NCBI GenBank assembly: GCA_050692555.1
Contig: JBOGVS010000013.1
Location: 1-64,000, forward strand
Length of the DNA: 64,000 nucleotides
Reading direction: 5' to 3'
From: DAITPV01 sp050692555
Lineage (GTDB): Bacteria; Actinomycetota; UBA4738; CALAEC01
In this document: in pieces, positions 57,566 through 64,000 of the stretch
Numbering within the stretch: position 1 is the stretch's first letter
How the letters are laid out: each line of letters opens with the position of its first letter
Position numbers and translations under genes: made by a program
The notes under the pieces: generated by a model
Told to the model about the DNA's origin: nothing
The model's input: the letters and a program-made list of their open reading frames with translations, nothing else
Databases searched by the model: none

Positions 57566-57687
57566 GGGCAGATGCCCCCTTTCCCGGGTGGTGCCGGGCA
57601 GCCCTGTGCCGCCCGCCTCCCCGGAATGGGCCGAACCGTACCAGTGGGAGGCCGTTGGGGTCAAAGCGGGCGAGGCTGAGGAGTAGG

Positions 57688-58494
57688 TCAGTCCAGCCAG
57701 TGGCCGGCGTTCACGTCCAGTGACTGCCCGGTGACCGCCCGAGACAGGTCGGAGGCGAAGAACACCACGGCGTCGGCCACCTCGGCGGAGGTGGGGATGT
57801 GATTGAGCGCCGCCTGGCTGGCCACCGAGTCGTAGATCGCCTGCGGGGTGGTGTCCTGCTTCTTGGCCAGGTGCTCGAACCACCACTCCAGGGACTGGCC
57901 CCACACGTGGCCGGGGAGCACGGTGTTCACCCGGATCCCGTCCCGGCCGAGCTCCCGCGCCAGCACTCTGGCCATGGTGAACAGCGCGCTCTTCATGGCC
58001 GCGTAGGCCCCCGACTTGATCTCCGCGGTGCGGATCGACATCGTGTTGATGAACACGATCGACCCGGAGCGTTGCTCCTTCATCGTGGGGACCACCGCCC
58101 GGGTCATCTGCAGCGAGCCCACCACGTTGATGTCGAAGCTCTCGCGCCAGTGCTCGATGGTCTCGTACTCGATCCGCTTCATCGATGGCGGGAGGAACGC
58201 GTTGTTCACCAGGATGTCGATGCGCCCGAACGTTTCCCGGGCCGCCTCGGCCAGCGCCGCGCACTGCTCCTCGTCGGCGATGTCGGTGACCTTCCAGGCC
58301 ACCCGCCGGCCGAGGGCCTCGACGTCGGCGGCCACCTCGCGGAGGCGCTCCTCCGTGCGGGCGCCGAGGACCACGTCCGCACCCTCGCGGGCCAGGGCTA
58401 GCGCCAGGTCCCGGCCCATGCCCGGACCGATCCCCGACACGATCCCCACGCGGTCCTTGAGCAGCAGGTTCGCTCCCTCTGGTTGGTCGCGCAA
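57688..58494 (-). CDS. SDR-family oxidoreductase, divergent from echA20
   Basis: This is a short-chain dehydrogenase of about 268 residues with cofactor loop SGIGPGMG, NNAF in place of NNAG, Ser in FINTMSIRT, YAAMK, and C-terminal AVTGQSLDVNAGHWLD. The start is uncertain: TTG 58494 is used, and a CTG nearer the conserved LLLKDRVGIVSG is possible. In mycobacteria SDR genes also lie divergently beside echA20-ipdABC, so a hydroxysteroid-derived substrate is likely. Operator G lies between the two starts. Confidence 0.83.
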   Translation of the reverse strand: MRDQPEGANLLLKDRVGIVSGIGPGMGRDLALALAREGADVVLGARTEERLREVAADVEALGRRVAWKVTDIADEEQCAALAEAARETFGRIDILVNNAFLPPSMKRIEYETIEHWRESFDINVVGSLQMTRAVVPTMKEQRSGSIVFINTMSIRTAEIKSGAYAAMKSALFTMARVLARELGRDGIRVNTVLPGHVWGQSLEWWFEHLAKKQDTTPQAIYDSVASQAALNHIPTSAEVADAVVFFASDLSRAVTGQSLDVNAGHWLD

Positions 58495-58536
58495 CTGTAC
58501 CCGGCCCCTCGGGCATCGTGTACTGTTCGGGAGCAT

Positions 58537-58551
58537 CTGACGGGGAGTCAG
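58537..58551. promoter_or_regulatory. Operator G (CTGAC-GGGGA-GTCAG) in the SDR/echA20 divergent promoter
   Basis: Both five-base arms are perfect. The site is 11 nt before the echA20 ATG and 43 nt before the SDR start. TACTGT (58521-58526) is a possible -10 box for the echA20-ipdABC operon. On the minus strand TATCTGAC again places a TA-rich hexamer at the edge of the operator. Confidence 0.7.
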
Positions 58552-58561
58552 ATACGCGCCT

Positions 58562-59305
58562 ATGGGCATCTCGCACGAGCTAACAGACGGGATCGCGGAG
58601 GTCGTCATCGACGTCCCCCCGGTCAACGCTCTGTCCTCCAAGGGCTGGCACGAGCTGGCGGACATCGTCACGGAGTCCGGAGCCGACCCCGAGACGCGGG
58701 TGCTCATCCTTCGCGCAGAGGGCAAGGGGTTCTGCGCGGGGATCGACATCAAGGAGGTCCAGGCCGACCCGGGCTCCATTCTCGCGGTGAACCGAGGCTG
58801 CGCGGCCGCATTCGCCGCTGTGTACGACTGCGAGGTACCGGTCATCGCCGCGGTCCACGGGTTCTGCCTGGGCGGGGGGATCGGGCTGGCCGGGAGCGCC
58901 GACATCGTGATCGCGTCGCGCGACGCCACGTTCGGGCTCCCCGAGGTCGACCGCGGCGCCCTGGGAGCGGCTACCCACCTCGCTCGCCTGGTGCCGGAGA
59001 AGCGGATGCGGGCCATGGTGTACACGGCCGAGCCGGCCTCGGCCGAGGAGCTCCACGGCTACGGAACCGTCCACGCCGTGGTCGAGCAGAAGAAGCTCCC
59101 GTCGGCGGCCCGCGAGCTGGCCGAGGCCATCGCCGCCAAGCACCCCACCGTGATCCGCGCCGCCAAGCAGTCCCTGAACGGCATCGACCCCGTGGACATC
59201 AAGCGCAGCTACCGGTTCGAGCAGGGATTCACCTTCGAGCTGAACCTCACGGACGTGCCCGACGAGCTCCGCCAGGCGTTCGTCGACAAGCGCGACCCGC
59301 GATGA
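58562..59305 (+). CDS. echA20: EchA20-like crotonase (steroid ring D hydrolase)
   Basis: This is a 247-residue crotonase: VPPVNALSSKGWHELAD, VLILRAEGKGFCAGIDIKEVQ, VHGFCLGGGIGLAGSADIVIAS, ATFGLPEVDRGALGAATHLARLVP, and the C-terminal SYRFEQGFTFELNL. Several of these are characteristic of EchA20 (Rv3550) as I recall it. In mycobacteria EchA20 hydrolyses the ring-D ketone of HIEC-CoA. Gene order echA20-ipdA-ipdB-ipdC, each with a 4-bp overlap, supports the assignment. Confidence 0.9.
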   Translation: MGISHELTDGIAEVVIDVPPVNALSSKGWHELADIVTESGADPETRVLILRAEGKGFCAGIDIKEVQADPGSILAVNRGCAAAFAAVYDCEVPVIAAVHGFCLGGGIGLAGSADIVIASRDATFGLPEVDRGALGAATHLARLVPEKRMRAMVYTAEPASAEELHGYGTVHAVVEQKKLPSAARELAEAIAAKHPTVIRAAKQSLNGIDPVDIKRSYRFEQGFTFELNLTDVPDELRQAFVDKRDPR

Positions 59306-60189
59306 CCCCTGGGCCCGGCGCCCACGAGGGCTCCCCGCCCGACACCCTCATGTCCGAGGACGACGTGGTCGCCTCGCTTCGCGACGGGATGACCATCGGG
59401 ATCGGGGGATGGGGGTCAAGGCGCAAGCCCATGTCGCTGGTGCGGGCCATCCTCCGCTCCGACCTGAAGGACCTCACGGTGGTGTCCTACGGCGGGCCCG
59501 ACGTCGGCCTGCTGTGCGCGGCCGGGAAGGTCCGCAAGGTTGTGTTCGGCTTCGTCTCCCTCGACTCCATCCCACTTGAGCCACACTTCCGCCGGGCCCG
59601 GGAGTCTGGAGCGGTGGAGGCCGAGGAGTACGACGAGGGCATGCTATACCTCGGGCTCCAGGCCGCGGCCTGGCGGGTGCCGTTCCTTCCCACCCGAGCC
59701 GGGCTCGGCTCGGACGTCATGCGGGTGAACCCGCACCTCAGCACGGTCGCCTCGCCATACGGAGGAGATGAGCTGGTAGCCATGCCGGCGCTTCGGCTCG
59801 ACGCCGCCCTTGTGCACGTGAACCGGGCTGACGCCCGGGGGGCCGGGCAGATCCTCGGCCCCGATCCGTACTTCGACGACCTGTTCCTCCAAGCCGCGGA
59901 GCGCGGCTACGTGTCCTGCGAGCGAGTGGTGGAGACCGAGGACCTGCTGAAGGAGGGCTCGATCCACACGCTGCGCATCAACCGGTCCATGGTGGCCGGG
60001 GTGGTGGAGGCTCCTCGCGGCGCCCACTTCACCTCCTGCGTACCGGACTACGACCGGGACGAAGAGTTCCAGCGCGAGTACGCCTCGGCCGCCTCCGAGC
60101 CGGCGACCTGGGAGGCGTTCAGGGCCCGGCACCTCGACGGCAGTGAAGATGACTACCGCGCCGCGGTCGGCGCGTTCCACGAGCAATGA
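59302..60189 (+). CDS. ipdA: IpdA-like CoA-transferase-family subunit (steroid ring C hydrolase)
   Basis: This is a 295-residue class I CoA-transferase-fold protein: LRDGMTIGIGGWGSRRKPMSLVRAILRSDLKDLTVVSYGGPDVGLLCAAGKV and FGFVSLDSIPLEPHF, with IDPYFDDLFLQAAERGYVS-type sequence further on. These stretches match mycobacterial IpdA (Rv3551) closely. IpdAB hydrolyses the ring in COCHEA-CoA, opening the last steroid ring. The ATG overlaps the echA20 stop, and IpdB follows with a 4-bp overlap. Confidence 0.92.
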   Translation: MTPGPGAHEGSPPDTLMSEDDVVASLRDGMTIGIGGWGSRRKPMSLVRAILRSDLKDLTVVSYGGPDVGLLCAAGKVRKVVFGFVSLDSIPLEPHFRRARESGAVEAEEYDEGMLYLGLQAAAWRVPFLPTRAGLGSDVMRVNPHLSTVASPYGGDELVAMPALRLDAALVHVNRADARGAGQILGPDPYFDDLFLQAAERGYVSCERVVETEDLLKEGSIHTLRINRSMVAGVVEAPRGAHFTSCVPDYDRDEEFQREYASAASEPATWEAFRARHLDGSEDDYRAAVGAFHEQ

Positions 60190-60929
60190 GCGACGCCACC
60201 CGTGCCGAGGTGTGCGTGGTGGCCTGCGCCGAGGCATGGCGCGGCGATCGCAGGATCCTGGCCAGTCCCATGGGGGTGATCCCCACGATCGGGGTCCGGC
60301 TGGCCCGGGCCACGTTCGCACCAGACCTGCTCATCAGCGACGGCGAGGCCTCGCTGCTCGTCGGCAACCCGGCGGTCGGTATGGGCGACGATGAAAAGGT
60401 GGTCGAGGGGTGGGTCCCGTTCCGCTCCGTGTTCGACCTGGTGTGGGCGGGGAAACGCCACGTGATGATGGGAGCCAGCCAGATCGACCGGCTCGGGAAC
60501 CAGAACATCTCGGCCATCGGCGACTGGAAGCAGCCGAAGGTCCAGCTCTTGGGATCTCGAGGAGCGCCCGGGAACACCGTGAACCACACCACCAGCTACT
60601 GGGTCCCCAACCACTCGCCTCGCGTGTTCGTGAAGGAGGTCGATTTCGTCTCCGGTGTCGGATACGGGCGAGCCACCGGCGAGGGCCACGAGATCCGCCG
60701 CGTGGTAACCAACAAGGCCGTGCTCGACTTCGAGACGAGCGACCGCTCGATGCGTCTACGGTCCGTGCACCCCGGCATCTCGGTGGATGACGTGAAGGAG
60801 AGCACGGGGTTCGAGCTCTCGGTCCCCGACGAGGTGGAGGAGACCCGGGCTCCAACCAAAGACGAACTCGAGCTGATCCGCGAGGTCCTCGATCCGCAGG
60901 GACTGAGGACGACCGAGGTGGCCGCATGA
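60186..60929 (+). CDS. ipdB: IpdB-like CoA-transferase-family subunit (steroid ring C hydrolase)
   Basis: This is a 247-residue beta subunit: VCVVACAEAWRGDRRILASPMGVIPTIGVRLARATFAPDLLISDGEASLL, WVPFRSVFDLVWAGKRHVMMGASQIDRLGNQNIS, and a C-terminal DPQGLRTTEVA. The layout is that of IpdB (Rv3552). It forms the heteromeric hydrolase with IpdA. It overlaps both neighbours by 4 bp. Confidence 0.92.
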   Translation: MSDATRAEVCVVACAEAWRGDRRILASPMGVIPTIGVRLARATFAPDLLISDGEASLLVGNPAVGMGDDEKVVEGWVPFRSVFDLVWAGKRHVMMGASQIDRLGNQNISAIGDWKQPKVQLLGSRGAPGNTVNHTTSYWVPNHSPRVFVKEVDFVSGVGYGRATGEGHEIRRVVTNKAVLDFETSDRSMRLRSVHPGISVDDVKESTGFELSVPDEVEETRAPTKDELELIREVLDPQGLRTTEVAA

Positions 60930-61981
60930 CTCACCCGGCGCTCCGGACCCGGCTGTGCGACCTGCTGGGCGTGGAGTACCCCATCGTGCAGACCGGGATG
61001 GGCTGGGTGTCCACCCCGGCGCTGGTGTCGGCCACGGCAAACGCGGGAGGGTTCGGGATCCTCGGCGCGGCCACCATGAGCCTCGACGAGCTCCACGCCG
61101 CGATCAAGGAGACCAGGGCGCTCACGGACAGGCCGTTTGGCGTGAATATGCGGGCCGACCAGCCCGACCTCTCGGAGCGGGCCGACCTCCTGATCGAGGG
61201 GGGTGTGCGGGCGGCCTCATTCGCCATGGCCCCTCAAGTTGGGATCGCTCAGCGCCTCCGACAGGGCGGGGTGAAGGTGATCCCCACGGTGGGAGCCAAG
61301 CGCCACGCCGAGAAGGTGGTGGCCCTCGGCGTCGAGGCGCTGGTGGTTCAGGGAAGCGAGGGCGGCGGCCACACGGGACCGGTCCACACCACGATCCTGT
61401 TGCCCCAGGTGGTGGACGCCGTCGGGGATGTCCCGGTGATCGCCGCCGGCGGCTTCTTCGACGGCCGAGGGCTGGTGGCCGCTCTGGCGTACGGAGCCAG
61501 CGGGATCGCCATGGGAACGCGGTTCATGCTGACCGAGGAGAGCCCGGTGCCGGAGGAGGTCAAGCGCCTCTACCTTGGCAGGTCGGTGACGGACACGGTG
61601 GTCACGAGGCAGGTGGACGGAGTGCCGCACCGTGTGCTGAGAACGCCTTTCATCGATCGGCTGGAGCGAGGCGGGGAAGCCGGAACTCTCGTCCGAGCGA
61701 TCCGCAATGCGATGGAGTTCAAGAAAGAGTCGGCTACGAGCTGGGGTCAGATGATCCGCGAGGGTCGGGCCATGCGGCGGACCCACGATTTGTCGTGGAG
61801 CCAGGTGATCATGGCCGCCAACACCCCGGTGCTCCTGCGCGCCGCGATGGTGGACGGCCGCACGGACATCGGCGTGATGGCCAGCGGCCAGGTCGTCGGG
61901 TTGATCGACGACGTTCCACCCGTCAACGAGCTCGTCGGACGGATCATCCATCAAGCCGAAGAGACCCTGGCTCGCCTTTGA
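60926..61981 (+). CDS. ipdC: IpdC-like flavin oxidoreductase (nitronate monooxygenase family)
   Basis: This 351-residue FMN-binding TIM-barrel protein has EYPIVQTGMGWVSTPALVSATANAGGFGILGAATMS, VQGSEGGGHTG, PVIAAGGFFDGRGLVAALAYGASGIAMGTRF, the nitronate monooxygenase/enoyl reductase fold. Position after ipdB and the overall pattern match IpdC (Rv3553), which introduces the ring double bond in 5-hydroxy-HIC-CoA before EchA20 acts. It is the last gene of the operon; the following protease gene has its own -10 box. Confidence 0.9.
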   Translation: MTHPALRTRLCDLLGVEYPIVQTGMGWVSTPALVSATANAGGFGILGAATMSLDELHAAIKETRALTDRPFGVNMRADQPDLSERADLLIEGGVRAASFAMAPQVGIAQRLRQGGVKVIPTVGAKRHAEKVVALGVEALVVQGSEGGGHTGPVHTTILLPQVVDAVGDVPVIAAGGFFDGRGLVAALAYGASGIAMGTRFMLTEESPVPEEVKRLYLGRSVTDTVVTRQVDGVPHRVLRTPFIDRLERGGEAGTLVRAIRNAMEFKKESATSWGQMIREGRAMRRTHDLSWSQVIMAANTPVLLRAAMVDGRTDIGVMASGQVVGLIDDVPPVNELVGRIIHQAEETLARL

Positions 61982-61986
61982 ATCGG

Positions 61987-61992
61987 TAGTCT
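61987..61992 (+). promoter_or_regulatory. -10 box TAGTCT of the leaderless protease gene
   Basis: TAGTCT ends exactly 6 nt before ATG 61999, 6 nt after the end of ipdC. Confidence 0.45.
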
Positions 61993-61998
61993 CGCGGG

Positions 61999-62988
61999 AT
62001 GAAGCTGGATTCGTGCCGGGAGCTGAAGGCTCAGCTCGCGGGCAGGATTTTCGAGCGGATGGCCATGTCCGCAGAAGAGGTGAGCGGATACGGGATGCCC
62101 GCCCGGAACGTCAAGAGGGTGGAGGCGATCCGCCCAACCATCGCGCTCGGCGTCTCCCAGAGAAGGAAGGGGTACCGGGTGGCGGTACGGATCCAGCGCC
62201 GCGGGATGGAGCGGAGTCGGCACCTCCAGGTGATCCTCAAAGAAGCGAAAGGCGAGGTCGACGTGCGGTACGTCGGCAGGGTAGTGAAGCGAGCGTCGTG
62301 GTTCCAGTCGCGACACCGTCCGCTACGGATCGGAACCTCGATCGGGCACGCAGCCGTGAGCGCCGGAACGCTCGGTTGCTTCGTGAGGACCAAGGACGGT
62401 GAGCCCTGCATCCTCTCCAACAACCATGTCCTGGCTGACGAGAACAAGGGCAAGCGTGGAGACCCCATCCTTCAGCCGGCTGTATTCGACGGTGGGAAGC
62501 GGCCAGGCGATATCGCCGGGAGACTGGCGAAGTACGTGAGACTCCGACGGAACGAAACAAACACGGTCGATTGCGCAACGTGCACGGTGGGTCGCAGTGT
62601 GGAGTTCAATCCGTCTCGGCTTCGGGGAGTGGGCCCGCTGGCCGGTGTCGTCCCACCCGGCGGGGATGTGGACCTCGTCGTCAAGCTCGGACGAACGAGT
62701 GGGCGCACCCGGGGCCGGGTGACCGCTTTCGAGATGGACAATCTGGTGGTGGCGTACGACATGGGGATATTGAGATTCGACGACCAGGTGGAGATCGAGG
62801 ATGCGGAGAATGGTTCGTTCAGCGAGGGAGGCGACAGCGGGTCCCTTATCTTCACAGCTAGCGATCGCTTGGGGTTCGCGCTGCTCTTCGCCGGGAGCGA
62901 GCAGGGGGGCAGCAACGGGAAGGGGCTGACGTACGCGAACCCCCTGACCGCAGTTCTCGACAGCCTGAAAGTGGAGTTGCTAACCTGA
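61999..62988 (+). CDS. Nal1-like trypsin-fold serine protease
   Basis: This is a 329-residue protein without signal peptide. Residues about 45-95 form a small domain (IALGVSQRRKGYRVAVRIQRR...GEVDVRYVGRVVKR). The protease part follows with His in GCFVRTKDGEPCILSNNHVLAD, a likely Asp in NTVDCATCTV, and the nucleophile in GGDSGSLIF. The order fits Nal1-like cytoplasmic chymotrypsin-fold proteases. Substrate unknown. The next gene, 7 nt downstream, encodes a protein similar to the small N-terminal domain. Confidence 0.82.
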   Translation: MKLDSCRELKAQLAGRIFERMAMSAEEVSGYGMPARNVKRVEAIRPTIALGVSQRRKGYRVAVRIQRRGMERSRHLQVILKEAKGEVDVRYVGRVVKRASWFQSRHRPLRIGTSIGHAAVSAGTLGCFVRTKDGEPCILSNNHVLADENKGKRGDPILQPAVFDGGKRPGDIAGRLAKYVRLRRNETNTVDCATCTVGRSVEFNPSRLRGVGPLAGVVPPGGDVDLVVKLGRTSGRTRGRVTAFEMDNLVVAYDMGILRFDDQVEIEDAENGSFSEGGDSGSLIFTASDRLGFALLFAGSEQGGSNGKGLTYANPLTAVLDSLKVELLT

Positions 62989-62995
62989 GCGTGCC

Positions 62996-63232
62996 ATGAG
63001 GAACTCGACCACACTCGCCAAGGCCAGAGCCGCAAAGCGGAAGGTGGCCAAGATGGTCGAAGGGGATCCCAGTGTGACCGGGATCGGCATCGCCAGGATC
63101 GGTCGAGGCTACGGGGTGAAGCTCAACGTCACCGAGCAGCTGGGAAACGCAGTCATGCTGCCCCAAGAGGTCGACGGAGTGCCTCTGCGGGTCGAGACCG
63201 TGGGCCGGATCTCCAAGAGAACTCCCGCCTAG
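62996..63232 (+). CDS. Small protein resembling the N-terminal domain of the upstream protease
   Basis: This is a 78-residue protein. GIGIARIGRGYGVKLNVTEQ and VDGVPLRVETVGRISKR line up with ALGVSQRRKGYRVAVRIQRR and GEVDVRYVGRVVKR of the protease: the same GYxVxV core and VGRx.KR end, with similar spacing. It is therefore probably a free-standing copy of the N-terminal domain that could regulate, inhibit or assist the protease. The head is basic (KARAAKRKVAKM). It starts 7 nt after the protease stop, with no promoter of its own. Confidence 0.72.
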   Translation: MRNSTTLAKARAAKRKVAKMVEGDPSVTGIGIARIGRGYGVKLNVTEQLGNAVMLPQEVDGVPLRVETVGRISKRTPA

Positions 63233-63254
63233 GTTCTCTCCTCGTTCGGTCTTT

Positions 63255-64000
63255 CTACGGCCGCTCGATGATCGTCACGTTGGATTGGCCGCCGCCTTCG
63301 CACATTGTCTGGAGGCCGTAGTGGGCACCGCGGCGTTCCATCTCGTTGAGCAGCGTGACCATCAGCCGGGTCCCCGTGGCGCCAATGGGGTGGCCAAGCG
63401 CGATGGCTCCGCCGTTTACGTTCACCTTCTCGAGGTCGGCCCCAGTCTCCTTCTGCCAGGCCAGCACCACTGACGCGAAGGCCTCGTTGATCTCCACCAG
63501 GTCGATGTCGTCCAACTTCATCCCGGCCCGTTCCAGGGCGTGGAACGTGGCCGGGATAGGGGCCGTGAGCATGTAGATGGGGTCGGCGCCGCGGACGCTG
63601 ATGTGGTGCACCCGGGCCCTTGGCTTCAATCCGTGCTCCTTCACCGCCTGCTCGCCGGCCACCAGCACGGCACTTGCGGCGTCTGAGATTTGGCTTGATA
63701 CCGCCGCGGTGATGCGCTCGCACCCCGTGACCGTGTCCAGAGACGCCATCTTCTCCATCGACGTCTCCCGCGGCCCCTCATCCGTGGTGAAGTCGCCGAC
63801 CGGGACGACCTCCCGGTCGAATCGGCCCTCGGCGATGGCCTGCCTCGCGCGGCGGTGGCTCTCCAGGGCGAAGGCCTCCATCTCCTCCCGGCTGATGGCC
63901 CACTTCTCGGCAATGAGCTCGGCTCCGTGGAATTGAGACACGGGCTGGTCACCGTACCGGTTCACCCACCCTTCGGAGTCATGGAACGGCTTGGGGAATC
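63255..64000 (-). CDS. Thiolase, FadA6-like (5' end cut off by window)
   Basis: This is the C-terminal part (about 248 residues visible) of a degradative thiolase. It contains WAISREEMEAFALESHRRARQA, the catalytic His in VNVNGGAIALGHPIGATGTRLM, VEINEAFASV, and the final catalytic Cys in QTMCEGGGQSN. The frame continues to the right edge (FPKPFHDSEGWVNRYGDQP), so the GTG at 63965 is not the start. With ipdABC nearby, a FadA6-like role (thiolysis of the ring-opened MOODA-CoA) is plausible. The gene symbol is withheld because the N-terminal half is missing. Confidence 0.88.
   Translation of the reverse strand, partial: FPKPFHDSEGWVNRYGDQPVSQFHGAELIAEKWAISREEMEAFALESHRRARQAIAEGRFDREVVPVGDFTTDEGPRETSMEKMASLDTVTGCERITAAVSSQISDAASAVLVAGEQAVKEHGLKPRARVHHISVRGADPIYMLTAPIPATFHALERAGMKLDDIDLVEINEAFASVVLAWQKETGADLEKVNVNGGAIALGHPIGATGTRLMVTLLNEMERRGAHYGLQTMCEGGGQSNVTIIERP

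Noticed and set aside
58495..58561. A classical KstR2-type operator (CAAG/CTTG palindrome) before echA20.
   Set aside because: No such sequence is present; the only palindrome is CTGAC-N5-GTCAG.
1..64000. CRISPR arrays, tRNA/rRNA genes, insertion sequences, integrases, phage genes.
   Set aside because: None could be recognised; no regularly spaced repeats, cloverleaf sequences or transposase motifs were seen.

Overview
The window reads as a chromosomal segment of a high-GC actinobacterium (Actinomycetota, class not resolvable from this sequence). Pointers are the strong G/C bias at third codon positions, many GTG/TTG starts, three LLM-type flavin/F420 oxidoreductases, a PPOX-class F420 protein, DUF4190, DUF309 and PAC2 proteins, a family-5 uracil-DNA glycosylase, and many leaderless genes. 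In at least ten cases a TAnnnT -10 box lies 6-7 nt before the start codon. No rRNA, tRNA, CRISPR array, insertion sequence or phage gene was recognised.

Most of the window is acyl-CoA metabolism with a strong sterol/steroid flavour. Positions 58562-60929 hold echA20-ipdA-ipdB and 60926-61981 hold ipdC, in the order known from mycobacteria for opening the last two steroid rings; a fadA6-like thiolase runs off the right edge. A fadD3-like ligase with two acyl-CoA dehydrogenases lies at 21901-26502. Positions 45572-50045 encode a set suited to a methyl-branched side chain: acyl-CoA dehydrogenase, alpha-methylacyl-CoA racemase-like protein, two hot-dog hydratases and a second dehydrogenase. Positions 14595-17058 encode two hot-dog proteins, a thiolase-fold protein without the Cys nucleophile and a DUF35 protein, resembling the ChsH1/ChsH2/Ltp2 side-chain retro-aldolase module. 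Several SDRs, crotonases, an ADP-forming acyl-CoA synthetase-like protein and a beta-keto acid cleavage enzyme complete the set.

The most interesting signal is a shared palindrome, CTGAC-N5-GTCAG. It occurs seven times (21858, 26504, 30621, 33893, 41096, 45540, 58537), each time at a promoter of these acyl-CoA genes and usually just downstream of the -10 box. One copy is the centre of a perfect 25-bp palindrome. This defines a putative regulon. The TetR-family protein at 34538-35200, whose own promoter carries one copy, is the best local candidate regulator.

Other regions: 1-2023 and 4141-5207 look like one acyl-CoA operon split by an AT-richer AbiE-like type IV toxin-antitoxin pair (2037-3877), whose near-consensus promoter sits inside a symmetrical four-box operator. 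Positions 5223-14570 carry a response-regulator/histidine-kinase hybrid, UDGb, an ABC exporter, a secreted RTX-like protein, a GNAT, a frameshifted PAC2 gene, three tandem DUF4190 genes, nicotinate phosphoribosyltransferase and DUF309. Positions 36434-40302 are an LLM-SDR-SGNH-IclR operon. Positions 41199-43073 hold ribBA and an FMN reductase. Positions 43146-44916 hold two AT-richer convergent genes (DUF6308-like and an AAA ATPase). Positions 50186-58494 carry an orphan protein, an AlkZ-like protein, epoxide hydrolase, a DrrAB-type exporter controlled by a MarR protein with three operator copies, an F420-type PPOX protein, a methyltransferase, a secreted protein and an SDR. Positions 61999-63232 carry a Nal1-like serine protease followed by a small protein that looks like a free copy of the protease's own N-terminal domain.
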